Below are positions 19,236 through 28,076 of a stretch of DNA of 64,000 bases, piece by piece (the first letter of the stretch is position 1; each line of letters begins with the position of its first letter). The stretch spans positions 21,728-85,727 of the forward strand of contig CAYMSF010000009.1 of the NCBI GenBank assembly GCA_964392985.1, in the 5' to 3' direction. The translations under genes and the position numbers were made by a program. Source of the DNA: CAYMSF01 sp964392985 (lineage in GTDB: Bacteria; Verrucomicrobiota; Lentisphaeria; Victivallales; Victivallaceae). The notes below the pieces were generated by a model. The model ran no database searches and was not told the DNA's origin. It was given only the letters and a program-made list of their open reading frames with translations.

Positions 19236-19718
19236 TTATACTTTCCCGTCAACCATAAGGTCAGCGGCCATTTCACGATTACCTTTTTCGCGGACATGTT
19301 CGTTCATCCGTTCAAGCTCAGCATTCCAGCGTTCGATGCTCCAGATTTCAACGCCAATCTCTACACCAACTACAATCACTTCAGTACCGGGCTCAATTGC
19401 CGCATATTCACGAAATCCTTGAGGTAAAGTAACTCTACCTTGATTCGATATAATCTCTGAACTGCTCAGGGCTCCGAATCGACGCATATCACGGCGGAAT
19501 ACCACGCTTGATGCCGCCTTGGCTGCCGGCAAAGTTTCCTGGCGGCGCATCTCTAAATAAATTTCTTCGGGATAAATCGCAATCGCGCCTTCCGGCAAAC
19601 AGTGAAGGACAACATGCCCGCCACACTTCTCGGCAAAATCAGCAATAACTTTCGGACTAAATTTAATCCGACTGTTTGCATCTACTGAACTACGATCTTG
19701 TCCACAGAACGATAACAT
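19236..19718 (-). CDS. mraZ: MraZ-family transcriptional regulator (orphan, outside dcw cluster)
   Basis: MraZ is a ring-forming DNA-binding protein with two SpoVT/AbrB-like swapped-hairpin domains; it usually represses the division and cell wall cluster. Here the 160-residue protein has the first motif VDANSRIKFSP (residues 12-22, with the D-x3-R pair D13/R17) and the second SNQGRVTLPQGFREYAAIEP (91-110), followed by VGVEIGVEIWSIERWN, the MraZ C-terminal signature. In the second domain the D of D-x3-R is Ser91. The usual neighbours rsmH and ftsI are absent; only a small membrane protein follows. The upstream region carries a textbook promoter overlapped by five 10-bp-spaced TGG motifs. Confidence 0.85.
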   Translation of the reverse strand: MLSFCGQDRSSVDANSRIKFSPKVIADFAEKCGGHVVLHCLPEGAIAIYPEEIYLEMRRQETLPAAKAASSVVFRRDMRRFGALSSSEIISNQGRVTLPQGFREYAAIEPGTEVIVVGVEIGVEIWSIERWNAELERMNEHVREKGNREMAADLMVDGKV

Positions 19719-19737
19719 TTATTACTATGTCCTTCTG

Positions 19738-19780
19738 CCAATTTATTCCATTATAGACCAATATAATCCATTTTTTTCCA
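19738..19780 (-). promoter_or_regulatory. MraZ-type operator: five TGG motifs at exact 10-bp period
   Basis: On the minus strand TGG occurs at 19780-19778, 19770-19768, 19760-19758, 19750-19748 and 19740-19738, each separated by exactly 7 bases of variable AT-rich sequence. Characterised MraZ operators are direct TGGGN repeats with a 10-bp period upstream of mraZ, one helical turn apart, so each MraZ subunit contacts the same face. The array begins inside the spacer of the promoter and runs to 20 bases before the mraZ ATG, which implies autorepression. The fourth base is not conserved as G here. Confidence 0.8.
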
Positions 19781-19788
19781 CATGTCAA
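19760..19788 (-). promoter_or_regulatory. Sigma-70-type promoter of mraZ
   Basis: On the minus strand, TTGACA (19788-19783) and TATATT (19765-19760) are separated by 17 bases, a near-consensus sigma-70 promoter. Transcription would start near 19753, about 35 bases before the ATG. The -10 and the start site lie inside the TGG array. Confidence 0.8.
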
Positions 19789-20155
19789 ACAATTTATCAA
19801 AAAAAATCATTTTTTTTTATATCATAAAAATATTGATATTATCTGATACTGATTAAACCACGGGGTTTAAGAATGATATTATTGAATATTTGTCTAAGAA
19901 ATTATCTTGAAAATATTCATATTAAGTGTTACATTAACGTGTGCTATTTTATCATTCTATTTCTGAAAAGCAGTAAGAAAAGTTGTCTGAATATTTTATG
20001 GTACATTCTTCATGTTAACAACGTGATTTGCATTAACAGATTTTGTTGTAAAAAATTAAGTTTCAGAAATTGTGAAATTTATTTAAAGGCAAATTTATAG
20101 ATAATCAATTTGATGTGTTGAATTTAATCATGCTTTATATTAATGAGGTAAAAAA
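19789..20155. other. AT-rich gap between divergent mraZ and gltA
   Basis: Very AT-rich with homopolymeric A and T runs. The only longer frame (19873-20100, plus) is a low-complexity I/L/K/N/C-rich translation with no ribosome binding site and is not called. The gltA promoter should lie near the right end, where AATGAGGTAAAAAATG provides its ribosome binding site. Confidence 0.5.
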
Positions 20156-21439
20156 ATGGCTGAAAATTTTGCAAAATTGATTTTTGAAGACGATGGCAAA
20201 GAAATACGACTGCCGATTGTCGTTGGCACCGAAGGGGAGAAAGCTATAGATATAACCCAACTCCGCAAATTGACATCATACATTACGATTGACCCGAGCT
20301 TTGCCAATACCGGTGCTTGTTATACTGCTATTACCTATATTGACGGTGAAAACGGCATTCTGAGATACCGTGGCATACCGATTGAAGAATTAGTTGAAAA
20401 AACCAGCTTTATAGAAACGGCATATCTCCTTTTACACGGCAAACTTCCCAATAACGAGCAACGTTCAAAATTTTCAAATTTATTAAATGAAAACTCGATG
20501 TTGCATGAAGACATGCGACATTTCTTTGATGGATTCCCGCGCGGAGCGCACCCGATGCATATTTTAGCAACAATGATAAGCGCACTCTCGACCTTTTATC
20601 CCAATGTTGACGCATTGTCGCTAACTGAACATATAGATTTATCGGCAGCCAGATTGATTTCCACGGTACGCACCCTGGCGGCATTTGCCTATAAAAAGTC
20701 CGTTGGTGAACCGGTAGTTTATCCGCGTCATGATCTGCCATACTGTGCTAACTTTCTGAATATGATGTTTGATTCGCCGGTTGCGCCTTATGAGATACAT
20801 GAAGAAGTTGTCAAAATATTAAATGTTCTGTTTATCCTTCACGCAGACCATGGTCAGAATTGTTCTACGACCGCAGTCAGAATCGTCGGTAGCGCTCAGG
20901 TTAACCTCTACTCAACTATTTCAGCCGGAATTAGCGCTCTATCTGGTCCATTACATGGCGGAGCGAATCAGGAAGTGATTGAGATGTTGCGCAAAATCGA
21001 GAAAGACGGTAACGTTCAGAAATGGATAGACAAGGCAAAAGATAAAACAAACAGTTTCAAATTGATGGGATTCGGACATCGAGTCTATAAGACCTATGAC
21101 CCGCGTGCTACCATTATCAAGAGTAAGTGTCATCAGTTCCTCAAAAAAATGAAAATCAAAGATCCGTTACTGGATATCGCGTTAGAATTGGAAGCCACTG
21201 CACTGAAAGATGATTATTTTATCAGCCGTAATCTTTACCCCAATGTTGATTTTTACAGCGGAATCATCTATCGCGCCATAGGCATACCAGAAAATATGTT
21301 TACTGTAATGTTTGCTCTGGCTAGACTTCCCGGATGGATTGCCCACTGGAAAGAAATGGTTGACGGTGATAACAAAATTTCTCGTCCGCGCGAAATTTAT
21401 GTCGGCAAAAACATCCGGCACATTGATATCACCGAATAA
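20156..21439 (+). CDS. gltA: Citrate synthase (type II hexameric-like)
   Basis: Condenses acetyl-CoA and oxaloacetate to citrate, the entry step of the TCA cycle. The 427-residue length and N-terminal beta-rich segment match Gram-negative GltA. Catalytic regions are visible: GPLHGGANQEV (first His), GFGHRVYKTYDPR (second His) and NVDFYSGI (Asp). A GAGG ribosome binding site precedes the ATG. No other TCA gene is adjacent. Confidence 0.95.
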   Translation: MAENFAKLIFEDDGKEIRLPIVVGTEGEKAIDITQLRKLTSYITIDPSFANTGACYTAITYIDGENGILRYRGIPIEELVEKTSFIETAYLLLHGKLPNNEQRSKFSNLLNENSMLHEDMRHFFDGFPRGAHPMHILATMISALSTFYPNVDALSLTEHIDLSAARLISTVRTLAAFAYKKSVGEPVVYPRHDLPYCANFLNMMFDSPVAPYEIHEEVVKILNVLFILHADHGQNCSTTAVRIVGSAQVNLYSTISAGISALSGPLHGGANQEVIEMLRKIEKDGNVQKWIDKAKDKTNSFKLMGFGHRVYKTYDPRATIIKSKCHQFLKKMKIKDPLLDIALELEATALKDDYFISRNLYPNVDFYSGIIYRAIGIPENMFTVMFALARLPGWIAHWKEMVDGDNKISRPREIYVGKNIRHIDITE

Positions 21440-21479
21440 TTTTGATAGAATTGCGCCACTTTATCATTGCGGTTGGCAT

Positions 21480-22427
21480 TTATTTTGCTCTCGGATGCGC
21501 TTTGCGATAAGCCGTTTTTAGCCGTTCTGCGCTGACATGTGTATAAATTTGAGTTGTACTTAAATTTTCGTGTCCAAGCATTTCCTGCACACTTCGCAAA
21601 TCAGCGCCGGCATCAAGTAAGTGCGTTGCAAAAGAATGGCGTAATTTGTGAGGAGTAAGTTGACACGGCAAACCGGAAAGTTCAAGATAAAGTTTCAAAT
21701 TCCGCTGAAACGAACGCGGGGTCAAACGGGTACCGTGTTTATTAACGAAAACCGGGGCGTTGCCGCGTTCATCTTCTGAACGTAATCTTCGCAACAATAG
21801 ATATTTTCTAATTGCATTGACGGCTAATCTTCCTACAGGGCAAAGACGTTCTTTCTTGCCTTTCCCTTTAACCTTAGCAATATCTCCAAGCAGATCAAGA
21901 TCGGAAAAATTCAAACCTATAGCTTCACTGATACGCAATCCACCGCTATAAATGAGTTCTATCAATGCCGTGTCTCTGGATGCAGCAAACAGTCCAGAGT
22001 CTTCATCTTGAGAAGTACCCTTCGCATTAGCTTCAAGCCAATATTTTTGCGGTGCCTCAACTAATCGTGTAATTTCATCCACGGACATTACACGAGGGAG
22101 ATTGCGTTCTTTTCTAGGCGAATTCAGCCCGGTAAAAGGGTTTTTTTCTACAATATTTTCTCTGACCATATATCTATAGAAAGAACGAATTGCAGATATT
22201 TTGCGCAATACTGATGTTTTTGTAAGACCAGCTTTCTGCAACTCAACAACAAAACTTCTCGCCACAAACACGTCAACTTCATGCCACTGGGTAAATTCCT
22301 GCCGTTCCGGATACATGAAACTGGCAAATTGAACAATATCCTGTTCATATCCGGCCAGGGTGTGTTGACTGGCCTGCCGCTCGTGTTCAAGATATTGTAA
22401 AAATCCCTTAACTGCATTTATTACCAT
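21480..22427 (-). CDS. Site-specific tyrosine recombinase XerC/XerD
   Basis: Resolves chromosome dimers at dif sites with its partner. The 315-residue protein has an N-terminal SAM-like core-binding domain (about 5-95) and the catalytic domain with Arg in YSGGLRISE, Lys in KGKGKKERLCP, HKLRHSFATHLL (H-x2-R), GHENLSTTQ and the nucleophile Tyr in QIYTHV. The start is set at the ATG 22427, preceded by GTGGA; a TTG six codons upstream is also in frame. XerC and XerD cannot be told apart by eye. No integrase-type neighbours or repeats suggest a mobile element. Confidence 0.92.
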   Translation of the reverse strand: MVINAVKGFLQYLEHERQASQHTLAGYEQDIVQFASFMYPERQEFTQWHEVDVFVARSFVVELQKAGLTKTSVLRKISAIRSFYRYMVRENIVEKNPFTGLNSPRKERNLPRVMSVDEITRLVEAPQKYWLEANAKGTSQDEDSGLFAASRDTALIELIYSGGLRISEAIGLNFSDLDLLGDIAKVKGKGKKERLCPVGRLAVNAIRKYLLLRRLRSEDERGNAPVFVNKHGTRLTPRSFQRNLKLYLELSGLPCQLTPHKLRHSFATHLLDAGADLRSVQEMLGHENLSTTQIYTHVSAERLKTAYRKAHPRAK

Positions 22428-22564
22428 AAAAAAATCCACAATCAATCGTTTTTTATGAATGACTTGTTGTTTTTTGAAACTTTACTATTAACTTAATAAT
22501 GCTGAAGACATAATACAATCATTATTACGGGTTGTTTCCCGTTAAATTTCAGGAATAATTCTTT

Positions 22565-23446
22565 ATGAAAAAATATATTTTTTCCTTAGGGCTGTCCATG
22601 GCAATCTTGGCTGTGAACGGAACAGAACCAGAACAACAAAAAACTGCCGTCGCCGAACAGCCACAAAAGGGAACTGTTAAGGCAAATGTACTTAACGTCC
22701 GCGTCAAACCCGGAGTAAAATATTCCGCGGTATCCAAACTGAAACGCGGAGATGAAGTTACCATCGTCCGGAAAAACAAAGATTGGTATGAAATAGTGCT
22801 GCCGGCAAACGCGTCAACATGGATTGCCGCTTCTCTGGTAAAAGATAATAAGACCGTTACCGATGCAAAACTGCGTGCAGGTCCCAGCATTTCTCATGAA
22901 GATTATACCGCAATAATTCCCGCAGATACAGAGCTGACAATTCAAGATAAAACTAAAGCTGAATGGTTAAAAGTTGCGCCTCCATCTACTTTGACGGGCT
23001 GGGTCAGTTGCGAAAATATTCAAGTCGGCGATGCTCCTGTAACGAAGACTGAAGAAACCTCAGCAACCGCAACAAAACCAGATAATACAAAAGAAAAGAA
23101 AATCGTCAATAAGGACGCCAAAGAAGTCAAAGAAACAAAAGATTCAAAAGGCGCAAAAAAAGCCGAAGTTGAATCCTTACCATTTATACTTGGCATGGAC
23201 AAAGATGTTACAATTGAAGGGTTTCTGTTCAGCATGAAAGGAACCGGAACTAAAGCGGTTTATGTAACACATATGTTGATGAAACAGCAAAAAGATAAAT
23301 ATGTTCTCTATTGCTTTCTGCACAGCACCAAGTTGAGTTTAGACTCATGGAATGAAAAGAAAGTACAAATAAAGGGAAAACAGCGTATGGTCCGCGGTTG
23401 GAAAACTCCGGTCGTCGAAGTCGAAAAAATATCCCCTGCCCTTTAA
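22565..23446 (+). CDS. Secreted protein with two bacterial SH3 domains
   Basis: A 293-residue exported protein. A signal peptide (about residues 1-19) is followed by two SH3b-like domains (about 37-92 and 95-152), each with N-V-R-x-x-P/AGPS-type openings and a W-V/W-I near the end (WYEIV, TWIAAS, GWVSCE). Residues about 160-205 are a Lys/Glu-rich, low-complexity linker. The C-terminal 85 residues form an unassigned OB-like region, with KKVQIKGKQR. SH3b domains often bind cell wall peptides, so periplasmic wall association is likely. It precedes the HtrA-like gene by 75 bases, possibly in the same operon. Confidence 0.75.
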   Translation: MKKYIFSLGLSMAILAVNGTEPEQQKTAVAEQPQKGTVKANVLNVRVKPGVKYSAVSKLKRGDEVTIVRKNKDWYEIVLPANASTWIAASLVKDNKTVTDAKLRAGPSISHEDYTAIIPADTELTIQDKTKAEWLKVAPPSTLTGWVSCENIQVGDAPVTKTEETSATATKPDNTKEKKIVNKDAKEVKETKDSKGAKKAEVESLPFILGMDKDVTIEGFLFSMKGTGTKAVYVTHMLMKQQKDKYVLYCFLHSTKLSLDSWNEKKVQIKGKQRMVRGWKTPVVEVEKISPAL

Positions 23447-23521
23447 TTCCTGCAGTGTCGAATGAATTATGTTGCAATTTCAGTTTAGAATTTATACTGT
23501 GATATTTTAATGAGGTGATGA

Positions 23522-25030
23522 ATGCGGTTGACTTTAATTTTTACTCTTTTTATCATGTCGAGTCATTTTGTTGCAGCAGATGATTTTGTTGCCAATCATG
23601 AGATAAATTCTGTAGTTAAAATTTTTACTGTCCACAGCCAACCAGACTACTATCAACCGTGGCAAAACCTTGGTCAACAATCATCTACCGGTTCTGGATT
23701 TGTCATTAGTGGCAACCGCATTCTCACCAATGCTCACAACGTTGCCAATCAAACTTTCGTTATGGTACGTAAACAAGGCGACCCGAAACGTTATGAGGCG
23801 CGCCTTGAATATGCTGGTCATGACTGTGACTTGGCAATTTTAAAAGTCAACGATCAAGATTTTTTCAAATCATTGCCACCAATGGAATTTGGTGATATGC
23901 CCAAAATACAGAATAAGGTTGCCGCAATCGGCTACCCTACCGGCGGTGATAACATTTCCATTACCGAAGGTGTAGTTTCAAGAATTGAACCAGTAATTTA
24001 TTATCATAGCGGACGCCCGTTGTTGGCAATTCAGATTGATGCAGCAATCAACCCGGGCAACAGCGGTGGACCGGTAATGGACAATCAAAACAAAGTGGTT
24101 GGAGTCGCATTTCAAGGCATAACCAATGCCCAAAATATCGGATACATAATCCCATTGCCGGTAATCAAACACTTTCTCAAGGATATTGAGGATGGTAAAT
24201 TTGATGGTTTCCCCGATTGTCCATTTGAATCAATGCGCATGGAAAATCCTGATATGCGGAAATGGATTGGTATGAATTCCGAACAATCCGGTGTAATGAT
24301 TAAACATATCAGTCCAATGTTTAAGAAAAAAAATATTCTTAAAATTAAAGATGTAATCATGGCTATCGATGGAATAAAGGTTGCAAACGACGGCACCGTG
24401 CCATTTCGGCAGCAGGAAGTTATCTTTTTCGGCAGTCTGATATGGGAAAAATTTCCTGGAGATAAATGCCGTTTCACAATATTGCGCGATGGTAAAGTGA
24501 TGGATGTTGAATATGCGTTGGAACGAGAAGAGCAACTGGTACCGCCAAGAACTTTCGATAAATTGCCTTCTTACTACATTATCGGTGGTCTGGTAATAGT
24601 TCCACTTTCAACCAATTATCTCGACTGTTGGGGTGATCTTGCTAAAAGTCCGAGGGAATTATTGAATTACCTGATGGATGGAGAAATTACTGACTGCCAG
24701 AATCAAGTGGTGGTGGTATCGGCAGTACTTGCAGATAAAGTTAACGTCGGCTATCAGGATTTTGCCGCACAAGCCGTTATCGCCGTAAATGGTATTAAAC
24801 CGAAAAATTTGAAACATTTTATCTCAATAATTGAAAAAATGACTGACGGTTTTATGGAAATTGATTTAGAGAATAAGGATAAAATAGTTTTACAAATCAA
24901 TGCGGCCAGAACGGCATCAATGGAAATATTGGAGCGATACCGGATACCGGCTGACAGAAGTTCCGATCTGAGTGGGACGCCGTTGCCAAAACTTCCGTCA
25001 ATAGGTCCTGTTATTCAACAACAATACTGA
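23522..25030 (+). CDS. HtrA/Deg-like periplasmic serine protease with PDZ
   Basis: A secreted trypsin-like quality-control protease. The 502-residue protein has a signal peptide (about 1-19) and the complete triad H72 (TNAHNV), D103 (CDLAIL) and S181 (NPGNSGGPV). A PDZ domain follows at about 250-340 with the GVMIKHISPMF loop, and a second PDZ-like region near 370-450. The long region between and after the PDZ domains resembles the plant DEG9/DEG10 group and its bacterial relatives more than classical DegP. A GAGGTGA ribosome binding site overlaps the start. The stop overlaps the end of a minus-strand gene by 20 bases. Confidence 0.88.
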   Translation: MRLTLIFTLFIMSSHFVAADDFVANHEINSVVKIFTVHSQPDYYQPWQNLGQQSSTGSGFVISGNRILTNAHNVANQTFVMVRKQGDPKRYEARLEYAGHDCDLAILKVNDQDFFKSLPPMEFGDMPKIQNKVAAIGYPTGGDNISITEGVVSRIEPVIYYHSGRPLLAIQIDAAINPGNSGGPVMDNQNKVVGVAFQGITNAQNIGYIIPLPVIKHFLKDIEDGKFDGFPDCPFESMRMENPDMRKWIGMNSEQSGVMIKHISPMFKKKNILKIKDVIMAIDGIKVANDGTVPFRQQEVIFFGSLIWEKFPGDKCRFTILRDGKVMDVEYALEREEQLVPPRTFDKLPSYYIIGGLVIVPLSTNYLDCWGDLAKSPRELLNYLMDGEITDCQNQVVVVSAVLADKVNVGYQDFAAQAVIAVNGIKPKNLKHFISIIEKMTDGFMEIDLENKDKIVLQINAARTASMEILERYRIPADRSSDLSGTPLPKLPSIGPVIQQQY

Positions 25031-25355
25031 TGTGTTGTTCGAAGATTTCAAATTCATTTGCCGTCGGTGATATTTCCATAGTCATACGATAGAGATTTTC
25101 GTCGCTTCCTTTACGCCCCCGTAACGGGTTAATAATTTTTACTGGTCGCATCCTTACTGTGGAATCGCCCGGTTCTGCGATGATCTTGGCGCACGGCGTC
25201 AGTTCGTGTCCGTCAACCTCCATTCTGGCAATCAGAATTTTTCTTTCATTCGAATTTATTGCCATAACAGGAGTAATGACCGCCATTTTCTGTTCAGAAA
25301 CGATCATCACTTCATATATAATCTCAATATTCAAGCCAAATTGTTTCAGCGTCAT
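25011..25355 (-). CDS. Hypothetical protein, unknown family
   Basis: A 114-residue protein from the ATG at 25355, preceded by an AGG ribosome binding site; an in-frame ATG at 25409 would give 132 residues. I do not recognise it. It has alternating hydrophobic strands (GLNIEIIYEVMI, RKILIARMEVDG, EFEIFEQHISIVVE) suggestive of a small all-beta fold, comparable with PilZ-like domains, and a basic patch MRPVKIINPLRGRKG. It ends inside the last codons of the protease gene, tail to tail. The gene fills an otherwise empty 400-base interval, which supports it. Confidence 0.55.
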   Translation of the reverse strand: MTLKQFGLNIEIIYEVMIVSEQKMAVITPVMAINSNERKILIARMEVDGHELTPCAKIIAEPGDSTVRMRPVKIINPLRGRKGSDENLYRMTMEISPTANEFEIFEQHISIVVE

Positions 25356-25442
25356 AATCCTGCCTGTATATAACCAGATGTTAAGGTATTTATTGAATGC
25401 TATACCCATTTGGGTGCACTACAGCATCGGTAACGGTAAATT

Positions 25443-26177
25443 TTAGCGCATAAAAATTTTTATCAGCACAAATGGTGAGGTAAACATTTTAATTAAACTC
25501 AACTTAGAACCGTTAATATCCTGCCATTCGTTTAATGGTAATTCAATAATTTCATTTTCACATGCTTCAGCTCCAATTTTATCTTTCAAGCGTTTAAGTA
25601 TTTCAACATCAAACAGCCAGTCAGAAAGAAAAGGTTGGCTGAAAAGCGTTACAGCTAAAGTCACTTTGATTATTTTAGCCCCACACTGTGTATCATAAAC
25701 CGGCAATCCAAGCAAAATACTGGTCAAGGTTGCAAAAATACGCCCGGTATAATGCCTTATCAGCTTTCGTTTGATTTTGGAACCAAGATGACGAAACCGG
25801 CAACCGATAACCATTTGGATTCCACTTCGCTCAAATTGGCGGATAAACCGTCCCAGTTCGGATAATGGGGTAGCCAAATCAGCGTCCCAGTATCCAGTCA
25901 ATTCATGACCATCAGCAATACCGGCAAGAATACCCTGACGAACTGCGGCAGCCTTTCCGCTGTTTGATTCTAACCTCAGAACTCGAACACGTTCGGGTTT
26001 TGCGGCAGCAAAAGTTTTAAGCAATTCATAAGTCCGGTCGGTGCTGCCATCATCAACAAAATAAAGATAGAGCCACGGATAATTTGACAACGCAACAGAA
26101 AAATCATCCAGCTTAAGTCTCGTCGCCTCGTTATAGCATGGTACGATTATTGCGGTTTTCGGCATATCAAGTAACAT
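25443..26177 (-). CDS. Family 2 glycosyltransferase, dolichyl-phosphate-glucose/mannose synthase-like
   Basis: A 244-residue GT-A enzyme. The N-terminus has TAIIVPCYNEATRL, then YFVDDGSTDRTYELL (nucleotide-sugar Asp) and DADLATPLSELGRF (D-x-D metal motif). YDTQCGAKI is typical of polyprenyl-phosphate glycosyltransferases related to ALG5. A short hydrophobic tail (SPFVLIKIF) may touch the membrane. It overlaps the end of the methyltransferase gene by 31 bases and has a GGGG ribosome binding site inside that gene, so the two are coupled. Confidence 0.85.
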   Translation of the reverse strand: MLLDMPKTAIIVPCYNEATRLKLDDFSVALSNYPWLYLYFVDDGSTDRTYELLKTFAAAKPERVRVLRLESNSGKAAAVRQGILAGIADGHELTGYWDADLATPLSELGRFIRQFERSGIQMVIGCRFRHLGSKIKRKLIRHYTGRIFATLTSILLGLPVYDTQCGAKIIKVTLAVTLFSQPFLSDWLFDVEILKRLKDKIGAEACENEIIELPLNEWQDINGSKLSLIKMFTSPFVLIKIFMR

Positions 26178-26911
26178 GACAACCCCGGTATTTTTATATT
26201 AACATAATTGAACAACTGACCCAATAAAGTATCAGTATTAAGGAAAAATGCAATAATGTCAGTAATCCATTGGTGATGATTCCATGCCCCTACCCCGCTA
26301 CGCTTAAAATATGGCAACCTGAATAATTCCATTAATTTGCATAACATTACCGGAGCTAAAAGTGAAGTAAAAAAATACCCGGAAGTCAATATTTCCATAT
26401 TTGAAGCAGTTGCAACAGAAACTAAACTATTGCAAGTATAACGGCGATAATGCCCAAGTTTGCGATCATGTGTACTGAACAGGCATGAAAAAGCCGGGAC
26501 AGTAATGAAAAATATTGCTCCGGGGGCTATCTCAGGTTTAATACTCAAATTCACCAACGTATCAACATCATCTTCGACATGCTCAAGTACATCCAGCAAT
26601 AAAACTGCGTTAAAAACGCTTTCGTCTATATCTTCAAAACGTTGATACAACCTGATACCATTAAGATTGTCAATTTGCAATGATTTTAACATTTCTGGAG
26701 TGAATGCGGTGTCAATGCCGGTAACTTTAAAATTGGCAATATGACTTAAGCCGTTGGCAATATAACAATTGCCGCAACCTACGTCAAGAATATTGCCGCC
26801 ATCGGGCAAAAAATGCGATATTTGCCTCATAATGAATTTACGGCGCGCAACTTCCCAAGGATGTGCCGTGACATAACTAAAAAATCTGGCATTATTTTCT
26901 GATAAATCCAT
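26147..26911 (-). CDS. Class I SAM-dependent methyltransferase
   Basis: About 254 residues. The SAM site is read directly: GNILDVGCGNCYIA (motif I), VTGIDTAF (acidic end of strand 2) and NAVLLLDVLEHVEDD (motif post-II), followed by GAIFFITVPAF and the HDRKLGHYRRYT segment common in lipid/sugar and ubiquinone-type methyltransferases. The substrate is unknown; coupling to a polyprenyl-phosphate glycosyltransferase suggests an envelope lipid or sugar. A GTG two codons upstream (26917) is an alternative start. Confidence 0.82.
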   Translation of the reverse strand: MDLSENNARFFSYVTAHPWEVARRKFIMRQISHFLPDGGNILDVGCGNCYIANGLSHIANFKVTGIDTAFTPEMLKSLQIDNLNGIRLYQRFEDIDESVFNAVLLLDVLEHVEDDVDTLVNLSIKPEIAPGAIFFITVPAFSCLFSTHDRKLGHYRRYTCNSLVSVATASNMEILTSGYFFTSLLAPVMLCKLMELFRLPYFKRSGVGAWNHHQWITDIIAFFLNTDTLLGQLFNYVNIKIPGLSCYLICRKPQ

Positions 26912-27008
26912 ATTCACTCATTTTACTTTCAGGATTGTTCTCCCGTAGCTTAAAAAACAACCTAAATAAAGCCAACAGGGTTATTGACCTCGCGTTTTCC
27001 AATCCACT

Positions 27009-27818
27009 CTAACGATGCCATTTACGTTGACGCGCTGCTTCATAAAGTAGGATCGTCGCTGCAGTTGCAACGTTCAAAGAATCAATCCTGCCAAGCATAG
27101 GTATGCAAATATTTATATTTGCATTTTGCAACCAATGGTCAGACAATCCATGTTGTTCCGTACCGACCACGATGGCGATGCCGCAGGTCATGTCTATTTC
27201 GGTATAAATTTTATCAGTATGAGGAGTTGCTGCAAGCGTTTTTATATTATTACGACTCAACCAGTCAATTGTTTCTGACGTCGTCGCTTCAGCCAAAGGC
27301 ACACAAAATAGCGCACCGGTGCTTGCTCTGATTACATTAGGATTATAAATATCGGTACATTTATTACAAATAATCAGACCGTCCACTCCGGCGGCATCGG
27401 CAGAACGCAGAATAGAGCCCAAATTACCAGGTTTCTCAACTGCTTCCGCAATCAAATACAAACCATCCGGTCGTACTTTCAAATCATCGAGATGATGTTT
27501 TTTCATTCTGGCAATGGCAATAAGTCCTTCCGGGCGTTCACGATATGCCATTTTTTCCAGTAAATGCGGAGCTACCTCTGCAACTGTTGCTCCACGATGC
27601 TTCAACTCATCAAGCAATGCAAATTCATTATCTCCAAGGAATAATGCAGGAGCGAAGTAGCACTCTATAATTTCCATGCCATATTCAAGTCCGCGAGTCA
27701 ATTCACGATACCCTTCCAGTAAAGTCAATTGCTCAAGTTCGCGGCAACGCCGGTCGCGCAATTTACATACATGTTTGACGCATTGATTTTGCGCACTGGT
27801 TATTTTAATTGTTTCCAT
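27009..27818 (-). CDS. TrmH/SpoU-family RNA 2'-O-methyltransferase
   Basis: A SPOUT knot enzyme that methylates rRNA or tRNA ribose. The 269-residue protein has an N-terminal L30e-like substrate-binding domain (about 1-95). The catalytic domain carries motif 1 EKPGNLGSILRSADAAG with the key Asn and Arg, motif 2 VVGTEQHGLS and motif 3 IPMLGRIDSLNVATAATI. The usual LNVSVAA reads LNVATAA. The target nucleotide cannot be determined from sequence. Confidence 0.88.
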   Translation of the reverse strand: METIKITSAQNQCVKHVCKLRDRRCRELEQLTLLEGYRELTRGLEYGMEIIECYFAPALFLGDNEFALLDELKHRGATVAEVAPHLLEKMAYRERPEGLIAIARMKKHHLDDLKVRPDGLYLIAEAVEKPGNLGSILRSADAAGVDGLIICNKCTDIYNPNVIRASTGALFCVPLAEATTSETIDWLSRNNIKTLAATPHTDKIYTEIDMTCGIAIVVGTEQHGLSDHWLQNANINICIPMLGRIDSLNVATAATILLYEAARQRKWHR

Positions 27819-28076
27819 ATAAAACTATTTGAGCTATTAATGACTTTAAAGTAAAGAAGCAACTCATCTTTTCTCATTTTGTACCAAAATACTATTAAAA
27901 CAGTTGTGTGATGGTCTAAAAAGCTGTCATTTTTTTTAAAATTCAGGGTTTAGGATTTCCAGCCGAACGCCGAATACCATAAATCCATTTCGGTGATTTA
28001 CAAATCATATTGTTATCGCGGTTCAGATTGTAGCGGATTTCATGGAAAGCAACTGGAAAATTTGATATTTTCATAT

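Noticed and set aside
19873..20100. 75-codon plus-strand frame between mraZ and gltA
   Set aside because: Low-complexity I/L/K/N/C-rich translation of very AT-rich DNA, no ribosome binding site, no recognisable fold.
21480..22427. Integrase of an integron or genomic island
   Set aside because: Motifs and length are those of housekeeping XerC/XerD, with no cassette sites, tRNA or direct repeats nearby.
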